DNA of 64,000 bases from Darksidea phi (taxonomy: Eukaryota; Ascomycota; Dothideomycetes; Pleosporales; Lentitheciaceae): NCBI GenBank assembly GCA_030770425.1, contig JASJFT010000102.1, positions 62,001-126,000 on the forward strand, given 5' to 3'. The notes beneath the pieces are model-generated. The model was not told the DNA's origin, did no database searches, and worked only from the letters and a program-made list of their open reading frames with translations. This document shows positions 1 through 11,635 of this stretch, in pieces (position 1 is the stretch's first letter; each line of letters opens with the position of its first letter). Both the position numbers and the translations under genes were made by a program.

Positions 1-441
1 TTTAGCAGACATTGACTGCAATTATTCGACAGCTTATCTTACTGGGAATGGAATCGCAAGCTTATGCTTGCACCGGAATACCTCACCTTGCGCGGTGATC
101 AACGGTGGTAACGAGGAGCTGCTGCTGCCTCGGCTGTGCGGCGCCAAGCGCGGGGGTCCTCGCGTCTTCGCATCCGCCGGCAGTCTGAGGCTTGTCGAAT
201 ACTGTTTTGTGTATGTTTGTTGTGCTCTCGCCCGCCGCTTGTCATTCGTCCTACGTTTAACGCAGCCCCGTGTCTTATGTACATGTGTGGCTTGGCACTG
301 CTGAAAGTCGTGTCGCAGCCTGCTCAGCCTTGCATTCTTATCATCTTAAGACCCCTACCTCGCGCTGTTCGCGTCGTTATAACTTCTCTTTTCTTTCTGC
401 AAGAGCGGCTCGCCTTGTACTTGAACAGCTCGTGTGACACG
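1..441. other. Region upstream of the first NLR-like gene
   Basis: No gene is recognised here. The frame of the downstream gene stays open back to about base 136, but the stretch before the ATG at 442 has no recognisable domain and reads like 5' flank. It probably holds the promoter and leader of the NLR-like gene. Confidence 0.4.
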
Positions 442-3363
442 ATGGCGGAAGCGCTAGCCGTGGTTGGCATCGTCGCCAACATAATCCAGCTCGTCGACTT
501 CGGCTCTCGAGTCCTGAAACGTCTTGAAGAATATCAGTCCGACCTGGGAGACATCCCAGAAGCGTTCCGTCACATCAAAACTCAACTACCCGTACTACTA
601 GATGCCCTCCGACAGACGAAAGTAGCCATCGAGACCGGATCCGAATCTAAAAAGGCGCTCCTTCCTGCTATTGAAGGGTGTACAGTACAAATACAGGCGC
701 TAGATAGTATACTTGCAAAGGTACTACCAGCACCAGGCAACTCATGGGCTAGAAGACGTATAAATGCGCTTACGAGCCTTCGGTATGATGCAAAGGTGGA
801 GAAGATAACTGCGGTGATCCAGGGATATATCCAAACCCTGACATACCACGCCGCCGCCTCAATAAAGCCTTTGGCAGGTATGACCATCCAATGTGCTACG
901 CAGCCTCCCAATCATCTAATAGTCTGTTGCTAATAGATCGAACCCTACCTCGTCCGGCCCCGTCCTCCACCGTCCCTTTCCGACGTGATCCACACTTTGT
1001 AGAACGCGACATCCTTTCTGACATACATCGCAAGAGCCAGCAGTCTGCGTCCAGAGTAGCACTTGTTGGCCTTGGTGGCGTTGGGTAGGCAGCAAGCCTA
1101 GTGTTCTCCTTGAATGCACGTAACTAACAAGCTCGAAAGAAAGTCGCAGCTTGCCATCGAGTACTCCTATCAAGTACGAGATAAGTCGCCAGCTACCTGG
1201 GTCTTCTGGGTGCATGCAAGCAACAGAGCGAGATTCGAGGAAGGCTACCGGAAGATCGCCGAACGAGGCAAGCTCCCCGGCTGGGATCAGTCGGACGTGG
1301 ACATTCTGGAGTTGGTTCACGACTGGCTGTGCGATGAGGCAAATGGTCGTTGGGTAATGATTATCGACAATGCGGACGATATAGGCGTCTTCCCCCGTTC
1401 GACACAGAGAAGTAATAACGGTAAAGACAATGTTAGCGGCAATGCGGCGGCCTCTTTGCTAGAGTTTCTGCCTCAATCTCCAAACGGATCTATCCTTATC
1501 ACCTCTAGGAGCCGGGACGTTGCCTTCCGGCTAACGGGAAGTCACACAGACATTATGAAAATCCAACCAATGGAGCAAACACATGCTCTGGCCTTACTCC
1601 GAAAAAAGCTTGATAGTAACTTTGAACAAGACGACGCGGCCGCGCTCGCCGAGGCGCTCGACTACATGCCCCTTGCCATCTCGCAAGCTGCCGCTTACAT
1701 TAACCAAAGAGCGCCGCGTGCTACGCTGTCGAAATATCTACAGAATCTCCGGAACGGCCACCGAGACAGAGCGAAGCTCCTGGAAATCGACATTGAGGAC
1801 CCCCGTAGGGACGGCACAGCGTCAAACTCTATCATTACTACCTGGCAGATATCCTTCGAACATATCCTTAGCACGAGGCCTTCAGCGACGCGGCTATTAT
1901 CGCTTATGAGTCTTTTCGATCGACAGGGGATTCCAGAGTCTCTGCTCGGTGGCCACTATCATGAGGACAATGCTAGCACCGACTTTGAGGACGACTTTGA
2001 GGATGATTTGAACACACTAATAAGTTACTCTTTCGTTACTTCAGATGTAGACGGCCACCAACTTGAGATGCACCGGCTTGTGCAGTTCTCAACCAGAAAA
2101 TGGCTCGAACTACAGGGCGAACTGGAGGGCTGGAGGGAAAAGTATATTGGGCTTATGTACGACAGTTACCCAACAGGAGAGTATGAGGACTGGAAATTAT
2201 GCCAAGCGCTGTTCCCGCACGCTCAAGCAACAGTAGCGTGCCGACCAACCGGTGGCACCGCACTAGCGACATGGGCATCGGTTCTTCATAGGGCTGCGTC
2301 GTATGCAGCGGCTATGGGAAAATATAATATAGCGATGGAGATGGGTCAAGGTGCTTTAGAGGCAAGGGAAGCTACTCTAGGAGCAGAGCATCTACACACC
2401 CTCTACAGCGTTAACAACCTTGGAATAGTGCTACTGGGCCAAGGGAAATACAAAGAGGCTGAAGAAATGTACCGTCGATTTCTAGAAGGATCTAAAAGAC
2501 TGCTTGGGCAAGACCATCTAGACACGCTCACCGCGGCTAATAATCTTGGGCAGGTTTTACGGAGTCAGGGGAAGTACGAAGAGGCTGAAGCAATGCATCG
2601 ACAGGTATTACAGGCTAGGGAGGCTATTTTAGGAGCAGAGCATCCAGACACGCTTTTTAGCGTTAGCGAGCTTGGGATTGCGTTAGAGAGGCTGGGGAAG
2701 TACGAAGAGGCTGAAGCAATGCAGCGACGGGTACTACAGGCTAGGGAGGCTGTTTTAGGAGCAGAGCATCCAGACACGCTTGTTAGCGTTAGCGTCCTTG
2801 GGAGGGCGTTAGAGAGGCTGGGGAAGTACGAAGAGGCTGAAGCAATGCAGCGACGGGCACTAAAGGCTAGGGAGGCTATTTTAGGAGCAGAGCATCCACA
2901 CACGCTTGTTAACGTTAACGACCTTGGGATGGCGTTAGCGGGGCAGGGGAAGTACGAAGAGGCTGAAGCAATACATCGACGGGCATTACAGGCTATGGAG
3001 GCTATTTTAGGAGTAGAGCATCCAAAAACGCTTACTAGCGTTAGCGGCCTTGGGCGGGTTTTAGAGGTGCAGGGAAAATATGAAGAGGCTGAAGTAATGC
3101 ACCGTCGAGATCTAGAAGGATCAAAGACGCTGCTCGGGGAAGATCATCCGAACACGGCGATTAGCATGGTCAATCTTGCCTTTACCTTGAAAGCTCAGGG
3201 CCGTAATGCGCAGGCTATAGAGCTAATGAGGGAAAGCGTACAGCTATGCCGTCGTGTCTTGGGCGCTAGTCATCCCTATTACCTAGGCTCATCACAATGG
3301 CTGGCTAAATGGGAGGCGGAGCGGGCTGACCTTTGTGTGGAGACCGAGGATGGCCAGGATTAA
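442..3363 (+). CDS. NLR-like STAND protein: SesA-like N-terminus, NB-ARC, TPR repeats
   Basis: Exons 442-877, 937-1084 and 1140-3363 give 935 aa. The 55-bp second intron interrupts the P-loop and its removal restores GLGGVGKSQLAIEY (about residue 190). Residues 1-145 form a helical segment opening MAEALAVVGIVANIIQLVDF, which resembles the fungal SesA/NACHT_N domain placed before STAND NTPases. The NB-ARC follows, with Walker B WVMIIDNAD, a sensor-like ILITSRSR and the GLPL-like YMPLAISQAA. From about residue 587 there are eight kinesin-light-chain-type TPRs of 42 aa. Fungal proteins of this design are non-self or danger sensors whose TPRs bind the ligand and whose N-terminus signals. The ATG at 442 was chosen because the SesA-like domain starts there, although the frame is open further upstream. 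The exact trigger cannot be read from sequence. Confidence 0.88.
2317..3324 (+). repeat. Eight in-frame TPR units of exactly 126 bp
   Basis: Units start at 2317, 2443, 2569, 2695, 2821, 2947, 3073 and 3199, always 126 bp (42 codons) apart. Units 2569-3072 are nearly identical at the DNA level, sharing runs such as gaagaggctgaagcaatgc and gaggctattttaggagcaga. The first two and last two units are more diverged. This is the 'high internal conservation' pattern of rapidly evolving fungal NLR repeat domains. Confidence 0.9.
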
Positions 3364-3580
3364 GTCAAGGCCATAATAGTACGGAAACATAATTTGTTTT
3401 GAATTTGCACAGAGCCAGTCTCTTTTGTAAGGTTCGCAAGAAAAACAGTAGGGTAAAGAAACATAATAGCAAGCTATATGAAAGCCAGTCAAGCATTGTA
3501 GAATACGTTACTTTGTATATTGACCTATAGAGAGCGAACATGTAACGCTACTAGAACATCTATCACGATAGTATAATTAT

Positions 3581-4496
3581 CTAAAATGCATCCTCCTCGA
3601 TAGGGTTCTCCTGGTTGGGACTGCTGCCTAAGAACACCTTTACAACACCGGTTGGGTTGCCGTTGCCTGCGATGTACTACAATTGCGATTAGTTCCTCCA
3701 TCATCTCCATCTGAGGCCCGACTTAAACTTACTTGCACAACTGTTAGTCCACTAGGCGAGTTGGGATTTGGCTCGCCGGTACCACTGCCACCAACGGTTG
3801 GCCAGAGGCGGATCGTACCACCGGCGTCGCTGAAGCCCCAGTCATTGTTGATATAGTCTCGGATCATGGTAAGACCAACAGTGCCTTGTGGCTGGTTCGA
3901 GTTGTAGATAAGCTGGACCTTTGTGCTTGGGCCGGGGTCATGCTGTTCACGATTAATATCTGACCGGTACGCACATCGCCGTTATGCATGACGAGGACCT
4001 ACGAGATCGAGAGCTGGTTCAAGGTGGTTGTCGATAAAACGCTGAATGGTTGCCCGATCGCCCAGCGAAACGCAATTCCCGTTCTCCTCCGATATGTGGG
4101 CGACTGTAGTCATTTCAGGGTTTGTTGCTTTGCACATACACTTCGGAAGACTTACCAACAACGAAGTTGCGGTCTGAGATAACGATACCCGTGCATCCGT
4201 AAAGATAGGTGATGCCCCATGCATCACTTGTGCTGTGGTCAATGGTAAACTCGAGTGCAGAGATTCCTTGGGCCTTCTTATTCGACGGAATGGAGTTCCA
4301 GAGGTCGTATAGTGCGCTGTTACGCTTCGATAGGACTGCCAGCTTGGCACTACTATAATGTTAGTTTTGAGAGGTTCTGGAACATGTGGGACTTTGGGAC
4401 GTACTGGTTATTCTCGACAATAGGCACAGAGATTGACAGCGAGAGGAAGAGAGCCAAGACTACGCTGAGCAGTCTGAAGAATCGATTGGTGACCAT
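3581..4496 (-). pseudogene. Frameshifted gene for a small secreted protein of unknown family
   Basis: On the minus strand an ATG at 4496 opens a clear signal peptide (MVTNRFFRLLSVVLALFLSL). Exons 4496-4405 and 4352-4156 join cleanly, and a third starts at 4103. Readable pieces include LWNSIPSNKKAQGISALEFT, DAWGITYLYGCTGIVISDR and RATIQRFIDNHLEPALDLV. After that the frame breaks twice: the next conserved-looking segment (HNGDVRTGQILIVNS, about 3988-3940) lies in a second frame, and the following one (DPGPSTKVQLIYNSNQPQG) in the third. The last exon, after an intron with a GTAAGT donor, ends at the TAG at 3581-3583. Two indels make a pseudogene most likely, though assembly errors would look the same. 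I do not recognise the family. Confidence 0.6.
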
Positions 4497-4746
4497 GATG
4501 GCGGAAGGTGAATCGAAGCTTTTTGAGGTAGGAGCAAGTGAGTTGCAGTTGCTAAAGGCCGCGATGGGGATATGCTGGTGAGTCCAGTGAGGAACGGCGG
4601 TAATTATAGTCTTCAGGCGAGTGGGTGCCAACTTTAATATGGCTTATTATGTCCTCACCACCGACGTACAGAAGCTCCACTTGCTACTCCTTCAGGTCCT
4701 GCCACAGTCATCAGCGCCAATGCTATAAGCAACCGAACCAGGCTGT

Positions 4747-4800
4747 GTTAGGATTCTGTCAGGATTCTGTTAGGATTCTGTTAGGATTCATTAGGATTCT
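4747..4800. repeat. 11-bp tandem repeat, about five units
   Basis: Five consecutive near-identical copies of gttaggattct, with single substitutions and one single-base deletion. It is a minisatellite with no coding context. Confidence 0.85.
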
Positions 4801-5200
4801 ATGTCGTAGGTTTCATGAGTGTAGACTCACATTGTCTCGGAATAATATAGCCTTAATATAAGCATGGAGAGGAATAAGGAAAAGAGGACGAGAAATCTGC
4901 CTTGGGACGAACTCGTACAGTCACAAGCGATTGCGGCTTCACCCTTACAGGCAGCAACACCAGCTTAGGCCGATGTGCCAGCAAAGGTCCAGCCCACTTT
5001 TTGTTGATAGCTGACTAGTCAAACTGTTTGTTTAACGTCCTACAGTCGGCGTTAACCTATTTACGGAAGGTGAGGCTAAGCAGCACATGTTGCAGCCGGT
5101 GTGATGGGGTGGAGCCGCAATCGCTAGCGACTGTATTGGCCGCAGCATTTTCATCCCAGCAGCTGCAAACACAAGAAACGAGCGTTCACTCCTATTGCAT

Positions 5201-5285
5201 CATCTTACCTCACTTGTCATCTTACCCCACTTGTCATCTTACCTCACTTGTCATCGTACGTCATTTGTCATCTTACCTCACTTGC
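5201..5285. repeat. 17-bp tandem repeat, five units
   Basis: Five copies of catcttacctcacttgt in perfect 17-bp register. Copies 2, 4 and 5 carry a few substitutions (4 is the most changed). There are no spacers, so it is not a CRISPR array. Confidence 0.88.
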
Positions 5286-5801
5286 TGTTGCATCATCTCA
5301 CCTCAGTTGCAAATACATGAAACGAGCGTACATACCTCATCCCTAGCCTCGCAAAGACGATGAGTCTACGTGTAATGGAGCATAGGTGTCTTGTTAGAGT
5401 TATAGAACAGGCGAAAGTGGGATGGGGGCAAGAAACCCACGTGGAAGAATCAGAACTAGTGGCTGCGCTAGCTGCGCTAGCCGCAAAGAAGTTCCGTAAA
5501 ATGTCTAGATGAAACACTCCTCTGCGGCCCCCAATCGCTCCTACACCTTGGCTCTTCAACACGTGTCTCGGTCGTGAAACTATATTTATAACCTGGCAGA
5601 CAGCTTGGTTATTATACGTTTGCCTGACGCATATCGGCAGGTAGCGTTGCCTACGTCACCGGAAGAACCCCAGCTATTGGCCGAAGCCTCTACTCGTACA
5701 GCAAGATTGGGACCTTCCACTTTACAAACAGCACTTTTTCCCCCACCTTTCTCACCATTTTCCTATCATTTTGACAATTCCTCGCCTAGAAACAATTGAA
5801 T

Positions 5802-6905
5802 ATGGCCTCTGTCCAGCTAGCCAGCGAAGAAACCTCCTCTCAAGACCCCTCCACATGGCGAACTAGTCTCATGGGCTCCGACATCCAAGCACTCAGAGAC
5901 CTCTCGCGCAGTGATTTTCGAAAACACGTCAAAAAACTACTCGTCGAAGACGACAGGGAAAAGTACGATCCTGGACCGATGGTCGCAGACCCAGACGCGC
6001 CTCCACCAGCAAGTACGAGACACATCTGGCCACGCGACGAAATGCGTATCAAACAGCAAATTGGCACAGCGGATCTACAAGAGATGTTGAAGACTCGTAC
6101 TCTGCAGCCGGACACGATTATAGTACGCGACTTCCGTGGAGGTAACGCCGAACCCAGTCTTGAGCTGCCTGCTCAACTTGCGAGAGAGATCCTAGACGGC
6201 TCCGATATTGCCATCACTTCAATTTGCTTCCGTCGAGACCGCGAGTGCTATAGTGCATGCGAAGTGGTGGTTCAGCTGTCGCCTGAGCATCACGCTGTTG
6301 GTACCTCGATGTTGCGCGAGGCGGAACTGATCGTGACAAAAGAACTCGATGCCTACTGGTCAGACCTAGTCTTCCACGCTCCAAACCTGTCAACACTCAA
6401 GCTGAAGCAAGCCGGACATGGTCTCGGCGCTTTATCGATTCCCGATACAGCGGTCCTTAATTTCACTTCACTGGAGCTGAGCGGTACGGTGTTCTCCGAA
6501 GACCAGCTACTGAACCTCCTCGAGCGATCGCGGACGAGCCTGACCAACCTTTCGCTAATAATGGTCTCCCTGCCCAATGCAGGCTCATGGCGATCTTTTT
6601 TTTCTCATATTGCGACTAGGTGCACTGGCTTAACATCTTTCCACTTCCAGCTACTGAAGGTGGACGCGCGCGAGACACCAAATGTGAAGTTTGACATGAG
6701 CCGAGACGACATACCAGAGCCAGATCGAGCCAGTTTGGAACTGACGGTAAAAGGGTTGGCAGTGAAGCCGAGGCCGCAGCCAAGGACAATTGCTGTACGG
6801 TACAGTGGAGCGAACGTCGCTGACGTGCTGCGCGTTGTTGCTGAAAGTGTGGTAAGTTGGGGGTATGTAGGCGGATCCCACGAGGTAGTTATTGCAAAAG
6901 ACTGA
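5802..6905 (+). CDS. Hypothetical protein, leucine-rich F-box-like C-terminal half
   Basis: A single uninterrupted exon of 367 aa starting at the ATG at 5802; the codon just upstream in frame is TTG, not ATG. The N-terminal 90 residues are acidic and charged. The middle contains spaced leucine motifs (LSTLKLKQ, FTSLELSG, LTNLSLIMVSL, LTSFHFQLLKV) resembling the irregular leucine-rich repeats of fungal F-box-associated proteins. I see no clear F-box, signal peptide or membrane segment. Codon use and GC content match the intact genes rather than the AT-rich block that follows. The function is unknown, and the assignment rests only on the long open frame and the leucine pattern. Confidence 0.6.
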   Translation: MASVQLASEETSSQDPSTWRTSLMGSDIQALRDLSRSDFRKHVKKLLVEDDREKYDPGPMVADPDAPPPASTRHIWPRDEMRIKQQIGTADLQEMLKTRTLQPDTIIVRDFRGGNAEPSLELPAQLAREILDGSDIAITSICFRRDRECYSACEVVVQLSPEHHAVGTSMLREAELIVTKELDAYWSDLVFHAPNLSTLKLKQAGHGLGALSIPDTAVLNFTSLELSGTVFSEDQLLNLLERSRTSLTNLSLIMVSLPNAGSWRSFFSHIATRCTGLTSFHFQLLKVDARETPNVKFDMSRDDIPEPDRASLELTVKGLAVKPRPQPRTIAVRYSGANVADVLRVVAESVVSWGYVGGSHEVVIAKD

Positions 6906-7859
6906 TTTGGCGGATAATTTGACTCTTAGTATAAACTATATACTACAACGATAGGTTATACCAGTGCCCTAGACACTCGTAGTAGTCTCTTAGCTAGCTC
7001 TGTATATATTCTTCGCCTCTTATCCTATGAATACCTTCGTTCTACGTAATCTATTCATCGTCCATTATCATATTTTTCTAGCTTCTCTATGTAACTTATA
7101 CATAGCTATCCTTACTGTTAGTTATTATAGAATTGTATTTATTTTCGTTCACGGCCGTTCAAGCACTTTGTCTTTTAAATGTCGCACAGGTCTAATCTCC
7201 AACAGTGTGATTCTATGAGACGTAGTCTCACTCTGGGCGGGTAACGGTAGTGTGCTGCAGAGGTACAGGAGTGGTATTACGCTGTTTAAGGCAGCCGGTT
7301 GCTTATTGCAACGGCTAATACCCGAAGGTCTCTAAGACTCCTGATTGGGACGAGGCATCGCGTCCTCGGTCAGCAAAATTAGACACCCATGTTCGATCAC
7401 CACTAAGAACGGACAAAGCCCAGTGGCCAGAAGATTTTCACAGAGAGGGTAGAAGAATTGAATCCGCAATTGCTTGTGTCATAGTACAACAGGTCAAATG
7501 CTGGCGCTTAGCCGTATCGATCGGATGGGTGTCGAGAGGATTTGGAATGGTTTGCATTGGAAGGACTAGAGGACAGCGGAAGCTACAGAAGCTGTTCTTT
7601 AATCGGCAGAAGCATTCAACCAGCTCTGTATGGCCGAATTACTTGGATTCATGTCGTCAGCTTCGTATGCACTCAGTGTTGGAGAACATATCTTTTAGAT
7701 ATCTCGAAAGCGCTGAAACTCAACCACGTTTTCGACGAATACAAGAGATCCCCTACTACGAATTTACAATGGCATACTTTAAGGCATACGACGAAGGGCG
7801 GGATTGGAGCACCTCCACAAAGTAACACCCCTCTTTAACATCTCTCAAACGGTTTTCCT
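6906..7859. other. Intergenic stretch with a short unassigned open frame
   Basis: AT content rises gradually. An open frame of about 98 codons lies at 7542-7838 (+) with an overlapping frame of similar length. Neither has recognisable motifs. They may be remnants of a gene truncated by the AT-rich block that follows. Confidence 0.3.
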
Positions 7860-9330
7860 AACATTGTATTAGAGTGAATTATTTTTACTACTTCCTTAAG
7901 CAACTAATAGGGTATACTCTATATCCCTCGATTCAATCCTCCTTTGTCCTATCTAATATATTCGACAACTTAACGCTTTATATCGCGGATATAGACGTCT
8001 AAACCGCCCTTTAGTCCCTCGATATTACAGAGGACCCTACCTTATTAGCCTTCGTCGACGGTTTTAATGTCTCTAACAAATTCTTACTACTAAAGGAATA
8101 GCTACTAGATAATATAAGACTGTATATATACGATATTACGACGTATTTCTAGATAAGTATATTAGATAACTTGATATTATATATTTTCGGCTCTTTATTA
8201 TAATACTATAAGCTCGGCTAGACCTAATACTTAAGATTATTAGGAAATTACTAAGTTAGAAGTACCCTATTATCTATATTATAAGATTAGGAAGGATTTG
8301 GTACTAATAGTAGAGTAATCTAGTATCCGGAGGCTATATTAAATAGATCGAATACGATAAGATAAACCTAAGATCTATTGTATTAGTAACGCCTAGTATA
8401 AATATAGACGCTATAGAGGTACTTATTAAAGTAGAATAGGAACCGTTCCCGAACTATAATATTAAGTAAGACCGGAGTTACTAACTATCTCTTAAACGGT
8501 ATACTTATACGATACCGATAGAAAAATTATATTATACTAGTTATAGCCTTAGAAGGGCTAGAGATTATTATAGAGTATAAGATTAAGATAAAGAAGAGTA
8601 TACTATTATAAACGAATAAGCTACCCTTACTAGTAATAATAGATATTTCGCTAAGCCTAAGTTAAGCTATTGATAATTTTAAGGGTAAGTAGCGTAAGGA
8701 GCTTACGAAGGATAGTCAGCGGGGCGTAAGCTTAGTAGATAGCTACGTCTAGGTTATTAGAAGAAAGCCCCTACCATTAACTATCGAGATCGAAAAACTA
8801 ATTTCTAGCTTAATTGGTAATTCGTATTTAGAATCTTGCCTACGCGAAGTACGAAATTAAGATACTTAAAAGTAATATATATCTACTACGCCGCTAAAGG
8901 AGAAATACCATTCTATCTCCGCCTAACTAGTATTTTCTACTATGGCTAGTAAAATAAAAACTTATACGCTGTTAGATTCTACGGTCTCTATATTCTAGGA
9001 ATAAATATAAACTTATACTTAGGTAAAAGCTTAACAAATAGTATCTTAATAACTAAGCTCGCGAAGAAGCGCCTAGGGTATATAGTCTTTCTATAGCTAA
9101 AGCTAAGCGTCTATACTATAATAGAGGAAAATAGATTTCGTCGTTTATCTCTCGGACCCGTCGCTCGCTACAAAGTTTTTAGCGTTTGTAGTAGCTTCGG
9201 AGACTATCGAATCTCTCTAGCTCGTCGATATTATTCTCTAATCGCTCTAATTTCTATATAAGCTAAGTACCTAGCTAGTTATACAGAGAGAGTCCCTAGT
9301 ACAGACTACCTAGGGACCAGGCCTGATCAA
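7860..9330. mobile_element. AT-rich block with RIP signature, probable degraded transposon
   Basis: About 1.5 kb of very AT-rich DNA dominated by TpA, with CpA and TpG almost absent over whole lines (for example 8221-8280 has none of either). CpG survives. That pattern is what repeat-induced point mutation leaves in duplicated fungal DNA. No open frame or terminal repeat is intact enough to name the element, so the transposon origin is inferred from composition and RIP biology, not from homology. Confidence 0.65.
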
Positions 9331-11635
9331 ACGTTTCCCTATTTCCTCAGTATCACCGTGTTAACCGTTGCTTTTAGGGAATCTCCTCATCAAACGGAGT
9401 CCTGAAGCGTTCTGTTGTACAGACAGCCGTGACAATAGGTGTACTAACTCATCGCTACCGCTATTAGTCTCCTAACCCGGCTCTGTGGTTCGGTAGTACA
9501 TATTATTTCTCGTCGCCTTAATGTTCGAAACATCACCTCGTCGTACTGTGTACAGCTCCATAGCTCTATTATCGTGTATAAGGTGTGGGTATAGCACCTC
9601 TACTATGCACAAACTCCTACTGTATTTCGTGCGGACCTTATAAAGAGACTCCCACTATGCAAATCGAACCCAAAAAAAAAATCATCTATGCTCTGTCTGA
9701 ATTGAATACCCGCCTTGATGTTCAGGACTCTTGTCGCGCTTTTGTAGGTAAGTGCATGAGAAATCGCATTGATTGTAAAAGGAGATTTCTAACTAACAAT
9801 ATATAGTAAAAAGTAATAGTAGGCAATAGCTTTAATGTATGCTACGGTAGGCGGTAGTGCGCAATTTGTCAACGTTTCCGGCGACAAGCGGCATTCCATC
9901 CTTGTACGGCAGGCGGTATTTCGGCATTTGACCTCCCGAGGCGTATGATATCGCGAAGTAATTGAATTCACCTTCTTCGTCGAAACTTTTGCATGCTCGC
10001 TCGGCATGGTGACAATCTTGTCGGGGGCGGTAATATTTTCCTTTGTCGACTCGGAGAATTCGAGAGATATCATTGGTTTGTAGGAATTTGAGCAACGAAC
10101 TGCGACATAGTTCAATTGTAATTCGGTGGAGGCGCGATAGGCTCTTCTTTGTTCGCTGTTCAGGGCTCGTAGATTTTCAGGTATCTATAGTCTGTGCGTG
10201 AGGCGACATTCCAAAAAAAATTCATGGTCAGTGGCTGGCCTGAGCACTATAATGCGTCTATCCTGCTCGTTGAAGAGTTGGTGGCTCCCCACTACGCCGC
10301 TCTCCCAACGTCTCTGCAACATGACCTAACAGCCGAACTATCATCTTACTGTTTGCCGCCAGGCTCAATATGTCTACTGAATCGGCACTACAATATCGCC
10401 ATCGTCCAGGTGCCAGCCTTTCTCCAGCTATGGTTGACTGCGCCTACGGTCATGTTTTAGAAGTCTGTGTACACTAAATAAAACTATCTACTAAGTTAAA
10501 TAACCTTTAGCTAGTATTAGCTGATAGAGGCCGTGAAAACTTTGCATATAAAAGAACTAAGTAGCACTTAACAGATTCTCAATCAATGAAAATAAGAAAC
10601 TAAAAAACTAAAGTAACAATCTCATGCTCTAGTGCTACACTTCGTCTATATGTTGTTCCAGAAGTCAACAAGCGACAATAGCTCTAATTTCGTATATTTT
10701 CATCATCCTATGCTATGAAAAAGTGGCTTGTTGCGCTTTATTATACATTTAGCCTAATCTTCTGTAGGAAGAATTAAGTACTTAGAAAGAGAAGGTGCTG
10801 CTGACGAAGGTGAGTCTAGAGAGGCAGATCTCGGCGATGGAGTAGGTGCCTACAATCGCATACCTTCACCAGTCCGGAATTAACCACAATGATTTGGCGC
10901 CGTCCAACATGCCACCAGAACTGTCCCCCAGATCGTACCTTCCTTTCAAACAGTATAAGACTCGGTAGTAGTGTTAACCTTAATGTATTTGTATAAGCCC
11001 TGTATTTACGAAAGGACGTGACGGACGCGTATTTATTATCCTAGCGTTAGGGTATTATATTCTTTAAATGATGTAACAGTAAAGGAGGCATAGTGCTGGC
11101 TTTTCTTTATTTCCTTTCTTTCCTCCCCTTCCCCCCCCTTGAGGAGGAACCGCATTACGCAACTATATTATTAGATAGGGGTTGTACTCTAAGATAAACT
11201 ATATACATCTGAAGACTAGTACTGAAATTTTAACCTGTACATGAGAAGAGTGAAACGCTTGACGTCAACCAGTGGGCAGCCAATACTGGCTTCATCCGAC
11301 ATGAGCCTCGAGACGTGACTCAAAGTTCTCCAATTGTCATGTGATCAAACTGTGTGTGATGTTTGCCTGTGGGGGTCGGTCGAGACACCTCCCAGCCCTT
11401 TCGCTACCGCTTGCGGTGAGGGTGACCGAGCCGTTCCGGCGAACCTTTTCTAGGAGAGGCGTCATTCTTTGAGCATAGATACAGCTTTTAGGCACGGCCA
11501 TGTAGGATTGCGGAAACATCGGAGATCAGAACCGGGGCCGACCGCAATGCGGGAACGAAGACAAGACAGCAGCTTGCAGGGTTGAAAGGTACACATTCTT
11601 CTGGCTTCCGCTCATTCATCACGTTTTGATTAGCG
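9331..11635. other. Mixed-composition intergenic region with minor open frames
   Basis: Moderate AT content and no confident gene. Short open frames occur at 9832-10095 (-, 87 codons) and 10224-10460 (+, about 78 codons from an internal ATG). Neither shows a known domain. A decayed partial copy of the 11636-13153 gene lies at about 10730-10850. Homopolymer runs and an RIP-like AT bias are present near 10450-10700 and 11000-11220. Confidence 0.35.
10730..10850 (-). pseudogene. RIP-mutated fragment duplicating part of the 11636-13153 gene
   Basis: Bases about 10733-10850 align with about 11810-11930, inside the coding region of the neighbouring minus-strand gene. The 3' half (10789-10850 against 11868-11930) matches at roughly 85% with one single-base indel. 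In the 5' half the differences are mostly C to T and G to A on the plus strand (acatcc to acattt, gtaccca to gtactta). The copy has no open frame. It is a truncated duplicate that has suffered RIP-type transitions. Confidence 0.7.

Larger units (their letters stand above)
4497..5801. other. Intergenic stretch with short tandem repeats
   Basis: No convincing gene. It contains an 11-bp tandem repeat, a 17-bp tandem repeat, and a looser direct duplication around the latter (ctgcaaacacaagaaacgag near 5163 against ttgcaaatacatgaaacgag near 5307). The last few hundred bases probably carry the promoter of the gene starting at 5802. Confidence 0.5.

Noticed and set aside
2565..2903. Repetitive minus-strand open frame
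   Set aside because: It is the antisense shadow of the 126-bp TPR repeats.
5201..5285. Possible CRISPR-like array
   Set aside because: The units abut directly without spacers and the genome is eukaryotic; it is a minisatellite.
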